Below, one piece after another: positions 11,451-23,913 of a DNA stretch of 64,000 bases (the stretch's first letter is position 1; the number at the start of each line of letters is the position of its first letter). Position numbers and translations under genes: made by a program. Location of the stretch: contig NZ_JAIUGX010000004.1 of NCBI RefSeq assembly GCF_020164785.1, forward strand, positions 248,001 through 312,000, written 5' to 3'. The notes below the pieces were generated by a model. The model saw only the letters and a list, made by a program, of their open reading frames with translations. It searched no databases and had not been told where the DNA came from. The DNA comes from Mesorhizobium sp. ES1-1. GTDB taxonomy: Bacteria; Pseudomonadota; Alphaproteobacteria; Rhizobiales; Rhizobiaceae.

Positions 11451-12401
11451 ATGGGGATTGTTTTGCACGACCATCAGACGACATTGAAGACGCGCGCGTC
11501 GCTTACCGGCACCGGCGTCCACAGCGGCAAGGAAGTTTCCATCAGCTTCGTGCCGGCGGATGCCGATACCGGCGTCGTCTTCCATCTGTCCAACGAAAGC
11601 GGTCAAATCCGTGAATTCCGCGCCCTGGTTTCGGAAGTTGGTGCAACGGATCTCTGCACCATGCTGGGTGACCCGGCCGGAGAGCATATCGCCACGGTCG
11701 AGCATATCATGGCCGCGCTATTCGGACTTGGCATCGACAATGTCGTGATCGAGATCGACGGCCGCGAGGTCCCCATTCTCGACGGAAGCGCGATGGCGTT
11801 TGTCGATGCCATCGATCAGGCCGGCATCGAGGCGCTGCCGGTCAAGCGGCGCTATATCAGGGTGATCAAGCCGGTTCGAATCGAGAACGGCGCCTCGTGG
11901 GCGGAGTTCAGGCCCTATGACGGCACCCGTTTCGAGATCGAGATCGATTTCGAAAGTCCGGCCATCGGCCGTCAGCTTTTCGCGTCCGACCTGAACGCCG
12001 ATATTTTTCGCCGCGACATCGCGCGCGCCCGCACCTTCGGCTTCATGAAGGATGTCGAGCGGCTGTGGGCGGCCGGCTATGCGCTCGGTTCGTCGCTGGA
12101 GAATTCGCTGGTTATCGGCGACGATCACCGCGTCATCAATATGGGCGGCCTGCGCTACCCCAATGAATTCGTCCGCCACAAGACGCTTGACGCCATGGGC
12201 GATCTGGCCTTGGCCGGCGCCCGCTTCATAGGCTGCTTCCGCTCCTATCGTGGCGGCCACAGGATGAATGCCGCCGCTTTGCGCCGGCTGCTGTCGGACC
12301 GCACCGCGTTCGAGATCGTCGAGACGACGCGCCGCGAACGGGGACGGACCGCCGAGATGAACGCCGTCAAGGCTCCACTCTACGCGCCTTGGATGATCTG
12401 A
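11451..12401 (+). CDS. lpxC: UDP-3-O-acyl-N-acetylglucosamine deacetylase LpxC
   Basis: Zinc deacetylase of the first committed step of lipid A synthesis. The open frame extends upstream to 11241, but the added 70 residues look non-coding, and the family's N-terminus matches MGIVLHDHQTTLKTRASL, so ATG 11451 was chosen; product 316 residues. Motifs: GTGVHSGKEV, the first zinc histidine in VEHIMAALFG, the second zinc pair in RHKTLDAMGDL, and the catalytic histidine in SYRGGHRMNAA. Adjacency to ftsZ is conserved in proteobacteria. Confidence 0.95.
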   Translation: MGIVLHDHQTTLKTRASLTGTGVHSGKEVSISFVPADADTGVVFHLSNESGQIREFRALVSEVGATDLCTMLGDPAGEHIATVEHIMAALFGLGIDNVVIEIDGREVPILDGSAMAFVDAIDQAGIEALPVKRRYIRVIKPVRIENGASWAEFRPYDGTRFEIEIDFESPAIGRQLFASDLNADIFRRDIARARTFGFMKDVERLWAAGYALGSSLENSLVIGDDHRVINMGGLRYPNEFVRHKTLDAMGDLALAGARFIGCFRSYRGGHRMNAAALRRLLSDRTAFEIVETTRRERGRTAEMNAVKAPLYAPWMI

Positions 12402-12665
12402 TTCTTCGCCGTTTTTCGGATTTCAGAACGACCCACGGGCTGTTGCATGGATGTATCACCCCTTGGGGAAATCGCCTGGTTGGCCAGGTAGCGCCCGACC
12501 GCCACAAAAATGTGCGATTGGCCGGAGATAGCGTTGCCCGGCACGGCGGTTATGGTTTATGGCTGCTGCCGTCGATTAGTGCATGGCGCTTGAAGTTGCT
12601 TGCTTGTTTTGTGACGGCGACATGCGACAAGCATTGAAACAACGCCGAAAGGGCGGAATCCAATC

Positions 12666-13535
12666 ATGGTCTTCAAGCGAATTGGTCAATCGAAAGCGCC
12701 GCGGCCTTCCGTCTTGTTGGCGCTTTCGATGGTCGTTCCATCGCTCCTCCTTTCGGCCTGCATGTCGTCGGAAAAGGATATCGACCTGTCGACCTATGTC
12801 GACCAGACCGAGCCGGCGGATGTGCTCTATAATCAAGGCCTCGCCAATCTGAACGCCGGCCGCCTGCAAGAGGCGAGCCGCAAGTTCGATGCGGTCGACC
12901 GCCAGCATCCCTATTCGGAGTTTGCCCGCAAATCGATGGTGATGGGCGCCTTCGCCGATTATCGCCAGGGCCATTATGACGAGGCGATCAGCTCCGCCAA
13001 GCGCTATCTCACGCTCTACCCGTCGACCGATGACGCCGCCTATGCTCAGTACATTATCGGCTTGAGCTACTACCGGCAGATCAAGGATGTGACACAGGAT
13101 CAGAAGGAAGCGCGGCAGACCGTGCAGACGATGCAGGATCTGGTGACGCGCTGGCCGACGTCGGAATATGTCGACGATGCCAAGGAAAAGATCCGTTTTG
13201 CCAATGATCAGCTCGCCGGCAAGGAGATGCAGATCGGCCGCTATTATCTCGAGCGCCGCGAGTACATCGCCGCAGTCAAGCGCTTCCGCACCGTTGTGGA
13301 GACGTATTCCAATACGCGTCACGTCGAGGAAGCGCTGGCCCGCCTGACCGAAAGCTACTACGCGCTGGGGCTGACCTCCGAGGCGCAGACGGCCGCGGCC
13401 GTGCTCGGCACGAACTACCCCGACAGCCCGTGGTACAAGGACTCCTACAAGCTGCTGCAGAGCAATGGGCTTGCGCCGCGCGAGAACGCCGGCTCGTGGA
13501 TTTCCAAGGCCGGGAAGCTGATCACCGGCGCCTGA
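12666..13535 (+). CDS. bamD: Outer membrane assembly lipoprotein BamD
   Basis: Outer-membrane lipoprotein of the Bam complex, which folds beta-barrel proteins. The 289-residue product begins with a lipoprotein signal peptide whose lipobox LLLSAC places the lipidated cysteine near residue 32. The rest is helical TPR-type sequence ([18 protein letters not shown], then [13 protein letters not shown] and [15 protein letters not shown]), as in BamD. The preceding 264-base gap after lpxC holds no gene that I recognise. recN follows after 13 bases and may be co-transcribed. Confidence 0.93.
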   Translation: MVFKRIGQSKAPRPSVLLALSMVVPSLLLSACMSSEKDIDLSTYVDQTEPADVLYNQGLANLNAGRLQEASRKFDAVDRQHPYSEFARKSMVMGAFADYRQGHYDEAISSAKRYLTLYPSTDDAAYAQYIIGLSYYRQIKDVTQDQKEARQTVQTMQDLVTRWPTSEYVDDAKEKIRFANDQLAGKEMQIGRYYLERREYIAAVKRFRTVVETYSNTRHVEEALARLTESYYALGLTSEAQTAAAVLGTNYPDSPWYKDSYKLLQSNGLAPRENAGSWISKAGKLITGA

Positions 13536-13548
13536 TGCAGGCGTAGAG

Positions 13549-15222
13549 ATGCTTTCCAGACTGTCGATCCGCGATATCGTCCTGATCGAGAAGCTGGACA
13601 TCGACTTCGCGCCCGGTCTTTCCGTGCTGACGGGCGAGACCGGCGCCGGCAAATCCATCCTGCTCGATGCCCTGTCGCTGGCGCTCGGCGCGCGCGGCGA
13701 CGCGTCTCTGGTGCGCCATGGCGCGGGGCAGGGCCAGGTCATCGCGGTCTTCGACGTGCCGCGCAACCATCCTGCTCGCGCCCTGCTTGCCGAGAACGCC
13801 ATCGACGATGATGGCGATATCATCCTGCGTCGCTTGCAGACCGCGGACGGCCGCACCCGGGTCTTCGTCAACGACCAGCCTTCGAGCGTCACTCTGATGC
13901 GCGATGTCGGCCGCGCGCTGGTCGAAATCCACGGCCAGCACGACGAACGCGCTCTCGTCGATCCCGGCGCCCACCGCGAGCTGCTCGATGCGTTCGGCGG
14001 CCATGTCGGCGTCGTTCGCTCGACGGCCGAAGCGTGGCGGCATTGGCGCGACTGCGAGCAGGAGCTTTCACGTCATCGCGCCAAGGTGGCGGCGGCCGCC
14101 CGCGAGGCGGACTATCTGCGTGCCGCAGTGGCGGAATTGACCAAGCTCGACCCGCAACCCGGCGAGGAGACCGACCTCGCTGAAGTGCGTGCTTCAATGA
14201 TGCGGGCGGAAAAGATCGCGTCGGAAATCCATGATGCTCAGGATGTGCTCTCCGGCCCGTCCTCGCCGCTGCCGCAACTGGCAAGCCTGCTCAGACGGCT
14301 GCAGCGCAAGGTAACGGAAGCGCCCGGCCTGCTCGATGATGTGGTGAAGTCGCTCGACGAGGCGATGCTGTCGCTGGACGCGGCGCAATCTGGCGTCGAG
14401 GCAGCGTTGCGGGCGACCGAATATGATCCGCAGCGGCTGGAAAAGGCCGAGGAGCGGCTGTTCTCGTTGCGGGCGGCGTCCCGCAAGCATAGCGTCGCCG
14501 TTGACGATCTGGCGCAACTGCGCGACACGATGTCGGCCGATCTCGCCGATCTCGATGCCGGCGAGGGGCGTCTGCACGGGCTGGAAAAGCAAGCGGCGGC
14601 GGCGCGCGAGGCATATGACAGCGCCGCCGCGCAGCTTTCCTCGCTTCGCCATGCCGCGGCCGTCGGCCTGACCAAGGCCGTCATGGCCGAGTTGCCGGCG
14701 CTGAAGCTCGAGCGCGCGGCCTTCATCGTCGAACTGGCAAGCGATGCCGACAACCGCATGGAAGAAGGCATCGACCAGATCGAATTCTGGGTGCGCACCA
14801 ATCCCGGCACGCGGCCCGGGCCGATGATGAAGGTCGCATCCGGCGGCGAGCTGTCGCGCTTCCTTCTGGCGCTGAAGGTGGCTCTGGCTGATCGCGGTTC
14901 GGCGCCAACGCTTGTTTTTGACGAGATCGACACCGGTGTTGGCGGTGCCGTCGCCGATGCCATCGGCCAAAGGCTGGCGCGGCTGTCGAAGCGCGTCCAG
15001 GTGCTTTCGGTGACGCACGCACCGCAAGTGGCGGCTCGGGCAGCGACCCATTTCCTGATCTCCAAGTCCGGCGGCGCCGACCGGGTCGCGACAGGCATTG
15101 CCGAGATGGACCGGCCGGCGCGGCAGGAAGAGATCGCGCGCATGCTGGCCGGCGCGACGATCACCGACGAGGCCCGCGCAGCCGCCGAGCGACTGCTACG
15201 TGAGAACACCGGCGCTTCCTGA
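13549..15222 (+). CDS. recN: DNA repair protein RecN
   Basis: SMC-like ATPase acting on double-strand breaks in the cytoplasm. The 557-residue product starts MLSRLSIRDIVLIEKLDIDF and has the Walker A GETGAGKSILLDAL near residue 30, EIHGQHDERALVDP, a central coiled-coil segment, the ABC signature ASGGELSRFLLALK, and Walker B LVFDEIDTGVGG. This split arrangement is that of RecN. It sits directly behind bamD, a common rhizobial order. No alphaproteobacterial LexA box is visible in the 13-base gap, so any SOS control must act upstream of bamD. Confidence 0.96.
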   Translation: MLSRLSIRDIVLIEKLDIDFAPGLSVLTGETGAGKSILLDALSLALGARGDASLVRHGAGQGQVIAVFDVPRNHPARALLAENAIDDDGDIILRRLQTADGRTRVFVNDQPSSVTLMRDVGRALVEIHGQHDERALVDPGAHRELLDAFGGHVGVVRSTAEAWRHWRDCEQELSRHRAKVAAAAREADYLRAAVAELTKLDPQPGEETDLAEVRASMMRAEKIASEIHDAQDVLSGPSSPLPQLASLLRRLQRKVTEAPGLLDDVVKSLDEAMLSLDAAQSGVEAALRATEYDPQRLEKAEERLFSLRAASRKHSVAVDDLAQLRDTMSADLADLDAGEGRLHGLEKQAAAAREAYDSAAAQLSSLRHAAAVGLTKAVMAELPALKLERAAFIVELASDADNRMEEGIDQIEFWVRTNPGTRPGPMMKVASGGELSRFLLALKVALADRGSAPTLVFDEIDTGVGGAVADAIGQRLARLSKRVQVLSVTHAPQVAARAATHFLISKSGGADRVATGIAEMDRPARQEEIARMLAGATITDEARAAAERLLRENTGAS

Positions 15223-15246
15223 TCCTGTCCAGGCTGAGGCTTCTGA

Positions 15247-18277
<3,031 letters not shown>

Positions 18278-18278
<1 letters not shown>

Positions 18279-18298
18279 CGATCATTTCCGCTGATCGT
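18278..18298 (+). terminator. Small hairpin after the DUF2461 gene
   Basis: Arms ACGATCA (18278-18284) and TGATCGT (18292-18298) with a seven-base loop begin on the last base of the stop codon. There is no T run behind it, so a role as a terminator is weakly supported. Confidence 0.3.
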
Positions 18299-18369
18299 TG
18301 GCTCAAGCGAATTCGTGTGACAAGGTTGGCGGCTGCACCTAAATACCGCCGCTCCCGAGGGAGTGGTCG

Positions 18370-19098
18370 ATGACGACGGATGCAATTTCCGAGAGCAGCG
18401 CGAAGAGCGATTTCTGGCAAGGCGTGCGGCTGTCCATGCCGGTCGTGGTCGCATCGGCGCCGTTCGCGGTCTTGTTCGGCGCACTCGCGGTCGAGCAGGG
18501 GTTCTCGGTCCTCGAAGCGTTCCTGATGAGCGCGCTCGTCTTCGGCGGGGCCAGTCAGATGGTCGGCATCCAGTTGTTCGGCCAGCATGTCGCACCGTGG
18601 CTCATCGTGCTGTCGATCTTTGCCGTCAATTTCCGCCATGTGCTCTATTCCGCCGGCATCGGGCGACGCATCGCGCACTGGCCGCTGATCCAGAAGGCGC
18701 TCGGCTATTTTATCCTGACCGATCCGCAGTTCGCGGTGGCCGAGGCGAGGGCGCAGTCCGGCCAGACGGTCGGCTTTGCCTGGTATCTCGGACTTGGGCT
18801 GCCGGTCTATGTTCTGTGGATTGTCGAAAGCGCGTTGGGCGCAGTGTTCGGCAAGCTCATCCCCGACACCCATGCGCTCGGCATCGATTTCCTGCTGCCG
18901 ATCTACTTCCTGGGTCTTGTGCTGGGCTTCCGCAAGCGGCCCCTGTGGCTGCCGGTGGTCGTCGCCAGCGCCGTCGGCTCCATCATCGCCTACAAGACGG
19001 TCGGCTCGCCCTGGCACGTTTCGATCGGCGCCGTCACCGGCATCCTGCTCGCCGTCATCCTGCCGCCCCGCCACAGCGGCGTGGAGGCGCGACCGTGA
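18370..19098 (+). CDS. azlC: AzlC family branched-chain amino acid exporter subunit
   Basis: Large subunit of the AzlCD (LIV-E) exporter of the inner membrane, known from Bacillus azaleucine resistance and Corynebacterium BrnFE. The 242-residue product is strongly hydrophobic with several membrane segments. It holds the family segments ASAPFAVLFGALAVEQG, FGGASQMVGIQLF and FRHVLYSAGIGRRI. A GAGGGAG ribosome site precedes ATG 18370. Its stop overlaps the start of the small subunit by GTGA. The substrate is inferred from family only. Confidence 0.9.
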   Translation: MTTDAISESSAKSDFWQGVRLSMPVVVASAPFAVLFGALAVEQGFSVLEAFLMSALVFGGASQMVGIQLFGQHVAPWLIVLSIFAVNFRHVLYSAGIGRRIAHWPLIQKALGYFILTDPQFAVAEARAQSGQTVGFAWYLGLGLPVYVLWIVESALGAVFGKLIPDTHALGIDFLLPIYFLGLVLGFRKRPLWLPVVVASAVGSIIAYKTVGSPWHVSIGAVTGILLAVILPPRHSGVEARP

Positions 19099-19391
19099 GC
19101 ACGACATTCTGGATCATCATCGCGGCGGCGATCGCGACTTATCTCACGCGCATCGGCGGGCATCTGGTCATCTCGCGTTTCGAGAACATCCATCCGCGCG
19201 TAGAGGCAGGATTGAACGCCGTGCCGGCGGCAGTTCTAACGACGCTGGTGGCGCCTGAAATGTTGAATGCAGGACCAGCGGAATGGGCTGCACTCGTGGT
19301 CACGGCTCTGGTGTCGCTGCGCGGCGGGCTGATGCCGATGTTTCTGGCTGGAGCCGCGGTGTTGATCGCGGCTCGGCAGTTCGTGGGCTGA
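19095..19391 (+). CDS. azlD: AzlD domain protein, small exporter subunit
   Basis: A 98-residue membrane protein that pairs with AzlC. I chose GTG 19095 (VSTTFWIIIAAAIATYLTR) because it overlaps the azlC stop. The frame is open far upstream, but that part lies entirely within azlC in another frame. Three hydrophobic segments and the typical YLTRIGG and FLAGAAVL pieces fit AzlD. The overlapped pair should be made at matched levels, as expected for a two-subunit exporter. Confidence 0.88.
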   Translation: MSTTFWIIIAAAIATYLTRIGGHLVISRFENIHPRVEAGLNAVPAAVLTTLVAPEMLNAGPAEWAALVVTALVSLRGGLMPMFLAGAAVLIAARQFVG

Positions 19392-19421
19392 TCTTGCGGG
19401 CGCCATCGGTTTGGACCGTTG

Positions 19422-19599
19422 GCGCTGCCCCTCATCTGCCTGCCGGCATCTTCTCCCGTATAGTGACGGGGAGAAGGGAACTGAGGGCAACGCCGGTGCC
19501 GTTCTTGCAACGTCAGATTCGCGAAGGCGGCGATGATAGCCTCCTTCTCCCCGTCGCTATACGGGGAGAAGGTGCCGGAAGGCGGATGAGGGGCAGCGC
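19422..19599. repeat. Intergenic inverted-repeat mosaic element
   Basis: Two arms of about 56 bases (19422-19477 and 19543-19599) are near-perfect reverse complements, differing at only a handful of positions, around a 65-base core. Each arm begins with GCGCTGCCCCTCATC read inward and contains a smaller inverted repeat of its own (CTTCTCCCCGT with ACGGGGAGAAG). No open frame lies inside. The layout resembles the RIME-type non-autonomous intergenic elements of rhizobia. It lies between the convergent azlD and aminopeptidase genes, where the RNA could fold into a long hairpin ending both transcripts. Confidence 0.8.
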
Positions 19600-19629
19600 G
19601 GCAGTCCTCCAAGTTGAATATCGGTCACT

Positions 19630-21474
19630 TCAAATCTTCGCGTCATGCGGCAGGGGCGCAGTCGCTTTCTCAAGCCAGGCCAGCGTCTCGCCGTCGAGCA
19701 TCGGGCCGATCTCGGCCAGCACGCGGGCGTGGTAGGCGTCGAGCCATTGCAGTTCGTCGCGCGTCAGCAGGTCGGTGCGTACCAGCCGCTTGTCGATCGG
19801 CGCCAGGGTCAGGGTCTCGAAGCCGTGCATGGCGATGTCGCCGCCTTCGATCGGCTCCGCCGGCGTCACCAGGATGAGGTTCTCGATGCGGATGCCGTAG
19901 GAGCCTTCCTTGTAATAGCCGGGCTCGTTGGACAGCATCATGCCCTCGAGCAGCTTTTCTGTGCCGGTACGGGCGATACGCTGCGGCCCTTCATGGACGG
20001 CCAGGTAAGAGCCGACGCCATGGCCGGTGCCGTGGGCGAAATCGCAGCCGTGCCGCCACAACGCCACGCGGGCGACGGCGTCGATCTCGGAGCCACGCGT
20101 GCCGGCGGGGAAGCGCAAGGTGGAGATGCCGATCATGCCCTTCAGCACAAGGGTGAAGCGTTCGCGCATCTCTTCGGTCGGCTCGCCGATGGGCACGGTT
20201 CGGGTGATGTCGGTGGTGCCATCCTGGTACTGGCCGCCGGAATCGAGCAGGAACAGTTCGCCCGCTTGAAGTTTGCGGCTGGTGGCGCGCGACACGCGGT
20301 AATGCATGATGGCGCCGTTGGGGCCAGCGCCCGAGATCGTGTCGAAGGACACGTCGCGCAGAGGCATCTGCGTTTCCTCGCCGGTCGCCCGCCGGGTCTC
20401 CTCCAGCCTGGTGACGACGTCGATCTCGTCGAGGCTCCCTGGCTCCTGGCGGTCCAGCCAGCACAGCAACTTGGCGATGGCGGCGCCGTCGCGACGGTGA
20501 GCGGCGCGGCTGCCATTGATCTCGGCCTGGTTCTTGGTGGCGCGCGGAATGCGGGCAGGGTCGGCGGCCGCGATGACGGCGCCGCCATTCTCCTCGACAA
20601 GCATGCGCAATTTGTCCGCCGCCAGAACCGGATCGAGCGCGATCTTCGCGCCATCCTTGGCGAGGGCAACAACCGCCGCTTCGAACTCAGCCGGCCCGTG
20701 CAGATCGGCAAGCTGCGTGAGATAGGCCGCGACCTGGCGCGAGAATTTGCGCTGATCCATGAACAGCTGGTGTGATCCGTCGGCGGCAAGAATGGCGAAA
20801 CCCAGAGCCAGAGGCGTGTGCGGCACGTCGCCGCCGCGAATGTTGAAGGCCCAGGCGATGGAGGACGGGTCGGTCAGTACGGCGTGGGTGGCGCCATCCG
20901 AGCCGATGGCAGCCGCGAGCCGCGCCAGCTTGTCCCTGGCCAGCTCGCCGGCAAAGCCGATCGGGTGAATCTCGACGGGGGCGGCAGGCGCTTCCGGCTG
21001 ATCAGCCCAGATGATGTCGATCGGGTTCTGGTCGAGCGGCACCAGGACCGCTCCGGTCTTGTCCGCCGAGGCCTGCAGAGCCTTGACCTCGCTGATCGTA
21101 TGCAGCCACGGATCGAAACCAAGTCGCGCTCCTTTGCCCAGATTGTCCTTGAGCCAGGAGGCAGGTGGATTGTCGACCAGGCTTTCGATCGAAAAGATGT
21201 CAAGATCGACCTCGCCGCGCACCTGCAACGTGTAGCGGCCGTCGACAAAGACGAAGGCCCGCTCGCGCAGCACGATGGCGACACCGGCCGAGCCACTGAA
21301 GCCGGTCAGCCATTTCAGCCGAGCCGAACGATCGGCGACATATTCGCCCTGGTGTTCGTCGGCGCGCGGAATGACAAACCCGTCGAGGCCATTCTCCGCC
21401 ATCCATTTGCGCAGCAGTTCCACGCGCGGTTTGCCGACGGTCGGGTCGCCTGCGGAATCGAAGGTCTGGAACAT
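19630..21474 (-). CDS. pepP: M24B family aminopeptidase P (Xaa-Pro aminopeptidase)
   Basis: Cytoplasmic metallopeptidase that removes an N-terminal residue before proline. The 614-residue, three-domain form (two creatinase-N-like domains, then the pita-bread domain) matches the large AMPP subgroup also found in eukaryotes. Metal ligands are visible in order: the two aspartates in LLDSGGQYQDGTTDITR, the histidine in GTGHGVGSYLAVHEGP, and glutamates in LSNEPGYY and GIRIENL. A GGAGG site precedes ATG 21474. It appears to be a single-gene unit. Confidence 0.92.
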   Translation of the reverse strand: MFQTFDSAGDPTVGKPRVELLRKWMAENGLDGFVIPRADEHQGEYVADRSARLKWLTGFSGSAGVAIVLRERAFVFVDGRYTLQVRGEVDLDIFSIESLVDNPPASWLKDNLGKGARLGFDPWLHTISEVKALQASADKTGAVLVPLDQNPIDIIWADQPEAPAAPVEIHPIGFAGELARDKLARLAAAIGSDGATHAVLTDPSSIAWAFNIRGGDVPHTPLALGFAILAADGSHQLFMDQRKFSRQVAAYLTQLADLHGPAEFEAAVVALAKDGAKIALDPVLAADKLRMLVEENGGAVIAAADPARIPRATKNQAEINGSRAAHRRDGAAIAKLLCWLDRQEPGSLDEIDVVTRLEETRRATGEETQMPLRDVSFDTISGAGPNGAIMHYRVSRATSRKLQAGELFLLDSGGQYQDGTTDITRTVPIGEPTEEMRERFTLVLKGMIGISTLRFPAGTRGSEIDAVARVALWRHGCDFAHGTGHGVGSYLAVHEGPQRIARTGTEKLLEGMMLSNEPGYYKEGSYGIRIENLILVTPAEPIEGGDIAMHGFETLTLAPIDKRLVRTDLLTRDELQWLDAYHARVLAEIGPMLDGETLAWLEKATAPLPHDAKI

Positions 21475-21511
21475 TGTGGGCCTCCTCTATTCGCGCGACC
21501 GTAGCCTACGG

Positions 21512-21539
21512 CCCTGGAAATCGGAATCGATTTCCAGGG
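21512..21539. repeat. Perfect 12-bp inverted repeat between prmA and the aminopeptidase gene
   Basis: CCCTGGAAATCG (21512-21523) and its exact complement CGATTTCCAGGG (21528-21539) enclose the loop GAAT. It lies 60 bases beyond the prmA stop on the minus strand and 38 bases upstream of the next gene. No T run follows on either strand. It could end or protect the prmA message, or be a small dispersed palindrome. Confidence 0.5.
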
Positions 21540-21598
21540 GGGCAAACTGCTACGGCGTCGCCTGGCTGACAACAGGCTGGGCTTGGTCCAAGCCGGTC

Positions 21599-22480
21599 TC
21601 AGTGCTTGAGGTGGATGGTCACCCAGCCTTCGCGGTGCAAGGTGCGCACATGGCGGAAATTCTGACCGACATAGGCCGAGATGACGGCATCGCGCTGGCG
21701 CTCGAGGATGCCGGAGAGCACGATCGAGCCGCCAAGTGCGATATGACCGGCCATCTGCGGCGCCAGCCGCATCAGCGGGCGCGCCAATATGTTGGCGACG
21801 ATGAGATCGAAGGGCGCGCGCTTGCCGAAGATCGGGTGGTGAAAGCCAGGCGCGGTCACCGTCTCGATCAGCGCCTTGACGTGGTTGAGCCGGGCATTTG
21901 CGGCGGCGACCCTGACCGCCACCGGATCGATGTCCGTGGCCAACACGGGAATATGCGCCAGCTTGGCAACGGCGATGGCCAGCACCGCACTTCCGGTGCC
22001 GAGGTCGAGCGCGTTGCGCGGGCGCTCGCGCCGCACGACCTTCTCCAGCATTTCCAGGCAGCCTGACGTGGTGCCATGGTGGCCAGTGCCGAAGGCAAGG
22101 CCGGCCTCGATCTCGATTGCGAGTTCGCCGCTGTGTCGCTTTGCGCGATCATGCCCGCCATGGACGAAGAAACGTCCGGCGCGCACCGGCTTCAATCCTT
22201 CCAGCGAGCGCGCGACCCAGTCCACGTCCGGCAGCGCCTCGCGCTCGATGAGCGGCGACAGCGAAAGACCGGCGAGTATGTCCTTTACCCGCGCCTCCAC
22301 ATCGTCGACGTCGTCATCTGCATAGAGCGAGACTTCGTGGATGTCCTTGTCCTCGTCGACCTCGAGCACCGAGATCGGCAGGCCGTCATCCTCGAAGGCT
22401 ACTTCGAACGCCGCGAAGACGCGCTCGGCCTCGATCTTGCCGGTGATGAAATGCAGCCGCGTCTGGGTCATGGATTCCAT
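21599..22480 (-). CDS. prmA: Ribosomal protein L11 methyltransferase PrmA
   Basis: SAM-dependent enzyme that trimethylates ribosomal protein L11 in the cytoplasm. The 293-residue product has the lead-in [19 protein letters not shown], the SAM-binding loop [17 protein letters not shown], the acidic motif ATDIDPVAV, and the catalytic-loop motif VANILARPL. This set is specific to PrmA. An alternative start lies three codons in (ATG 22471). The SCO1-like gene is 31 bases upstream on the same strand and may share its transcript. Confidence 0.93.
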   Translation of the reverse strand: MESMTQTRLHFITGKIEAERVFAAFEVAFEDDGLPISVLEVDEDKDIHEVSLYADDDVDDVEARVKDILAGLSLSPLIEREALPDVDWVARSLEGLKPVRAGRFFVHGGHDRAKRHSGELAIEIEAGLAFGTGHHGTTSGCLEMLEKVVRRERPRNALDLGTGSAVLAIAVAKLAHIPVLATDIDPVAVRVAAANARLNHVKALIETVTAPGFHHPIFGKRAPFDLIVANILARPLMRLAPQMAGHIALGGSIVLSGILERQRDAVISAYVGQNFRHVRTLHREGWVTIHLKH

Positions 22481-22511
22481 TCTTGTTGAGCGTGACGCGA
22501 TACGGTCACGC

Positions 22512-23111
22512 CTAGCCTTTGGCCGCCAGCCGTTTCAGCTTGGCGATGGCGGTCTCCGCGCCTTCGCCATAGGCGATCGTGCCGGCAAACTCGCCCTTGC
22601 CGTCCAGCAGCAGGACCGACGCCGTGTGGTCCATCGTGTAGTCGCCGTCGCCGGTGTCGACCTTTTTCCAATAGATGCCGAAGGACTTGGCCATGGCGTG
22701 GACCTTATCGGGGTCGCCGGTGATGCCGGTGATCCGGTCGGAAAAATTGCTCACATAGGTGTTCATCACTTCGGGCGTGTCGCGCTCCGGGTCGACCGAG
22801 ACGAAATAGGCATGCAGGTTCTTGCCGTCGTCGCCAAGGGTCTTCAGCCAGCCGGCGAGTTCGAACAGCGTGGTCGGACAGACCTCCGGGCAATGGGTGA
22901 AGCCGAAGAACACCACACTCGGCTGGCCTCTGAACGCGGCCTGTGTGATCGGCGCGCCTTTCTGGTCGACCAGGGTGAAGGCGTCGCCATAGGGCTTGCC
23001 GCCATACAAACTTCTGTACCAGTTGAACGTCATCATCCCTGTGACACCCGCCATCAGCACGAGGATGCCGATCAGGATGAAGCGCATTGTGGGGGATGGT
23101 TGAGTGGACAT
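22512..23111 (-). CDS. SCO1/SenC family copper chaperone
   Basis: Membrane-anchored thioredoxin-fold protein that helps load copper into cytochrome c oxidase. I chose ATG 23111 ([11 protein letters not shown]), which puts a single membrane segment ([16 protein letters not shown]) near residues 11-28; longer in-frame starts have no anchor at a sensible place. The product is 199 residues. The copper-binding cysteines lie in HCPEVCPTT and the third ligand is probably the histidine in [13 protein letters not shown]. No oxidase gene is nearby. The 215-base gap to the divergent creA gene should hold both promoters. Confidence 0.9.
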   Translation of the reverse strand: MSTQPSPTMRFILIGILVLMAGVTGMMTFNWYRSLYGGKPYGDAFTLVDQKGAPITQAAFRGQPSVVFFGFTHCPEVCPTTLFELAGWLKTLGDDGKNLHAYFVSVDPERDTPEVMNTYVSNFSDRITGITGDPDKVHAMAKSFGIYWKKVDTGDGDYTMDHTASVLLLDGKGEFAGTIAYGEGAETAIAKLKRLAAKG

Positions 23112-23326
23112 AGCGGTTGACCCAAGCAGAACTGTACATGCTGTGAACTCTGGGCGCGGTGGCGAGAATCCAGATTTCGAGAGCGTGCGACCATAGTGTT
23201 TCGTTTGGCCGGACGCAAAGAGGTCGCGTTGACGCAACCGGTTCGCGGTTTGGTTAGCCAGGCGACTTGCAAAGCTGCGCGGTTCGTCCCACCTGTGACC
23301 GGCAACTCGAAACGCAGGAGGCTGGC

Positions 23327-23830
23327 TTGCCACGATTGACCGGGCGAAAACTCATCGGCAGCGCACTGGCCGCCTCCACGATGCTTGGCGCCGCCAACGC
23401 GATGGCCGAGGAAGTCGGCAAGGTCGGCGTGGACTGGGTCGGCAACGATATCATCGTCGAAGCGATCAAGGACCCGAAAGTTGAGGGCGTCACCTGCCAC
23501 GTTTCCTATTTCGATCGAAGTGTCATTGACCGGCTGCATAAGGGCAATTGGTTCGAAGACCCGTCCGATTCCTCGATCTCCTGCCGCCAGACCGGCCCGA
23601 TCACCATCGGTGACATCGACATGGGCGAAGGCGGCGAGGAAGTGTTCAAGCAAGGCATCAGCCTCATCTGGAAGAAGCAGGTGGTGAACCGCATCTACGA
23701 TAAAGCCAACGAGACGCTGATCTACCTGTCGCATTCGCGCCAGGTCCAGGATGGCTCGGCCAAGATGTCGGTGACCACGGTGCCGCTTTACGGACAGAAC
23801 GTGGTGTGGAGCAACGGAAAGCCGAAATAG
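23327..23830 (+). CDS. creA: CreA family exported protein
   Basis: A 167-residue protein of the CreA family, named for its place beside creBC in E. coli but without a proved function. The start is TTG 23327 (LPRLTGRKLIG) with AGGAGG five bases before it; a farther-upstream ATG would spoil the signal peptide. The N-terminus is a good Sec signal ending AANAMA-EE near residue 28. The family pattern VGNDIIVEAIKDPKVEGVTC and the two-cysteine segments CHVSYFD and ISCRQTGP are present, suggesting a periplasmic disulfide. Confidence 0.87.
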   Translation: MPRLTGRKLIGSALAASTMLGAANAMAEEVGKVGVDWVGNDIIVEAIKDPKVEGVTCHVSYFDRSVIDRLHKGNWFEDPSDSSISCRQTGPITIGDIDMGEGGEEVFKQGISLIWKKQVVNRIYDKANETLIYLSHSRQVQDGSAKMSVTTVPLYGQNVVWSNGKPK

Positions 23831-23913
23831 GCGTCCAGCGCCGCGTTGCGACTGGCTCACGGACGATTGCTGCCGCCTTGCGGGAGCAATCGCTCGGGGG
23901 TAAAGCGGCCGGC

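Noticed and set aside
18363..19391. Apparent 342-residue fusion ending in the AzlD sequence
   Set aside because: The first two thirds are AzlC DNA read out of frame; azlC and azlD are separate overlapping genes joined at 19095-19098.
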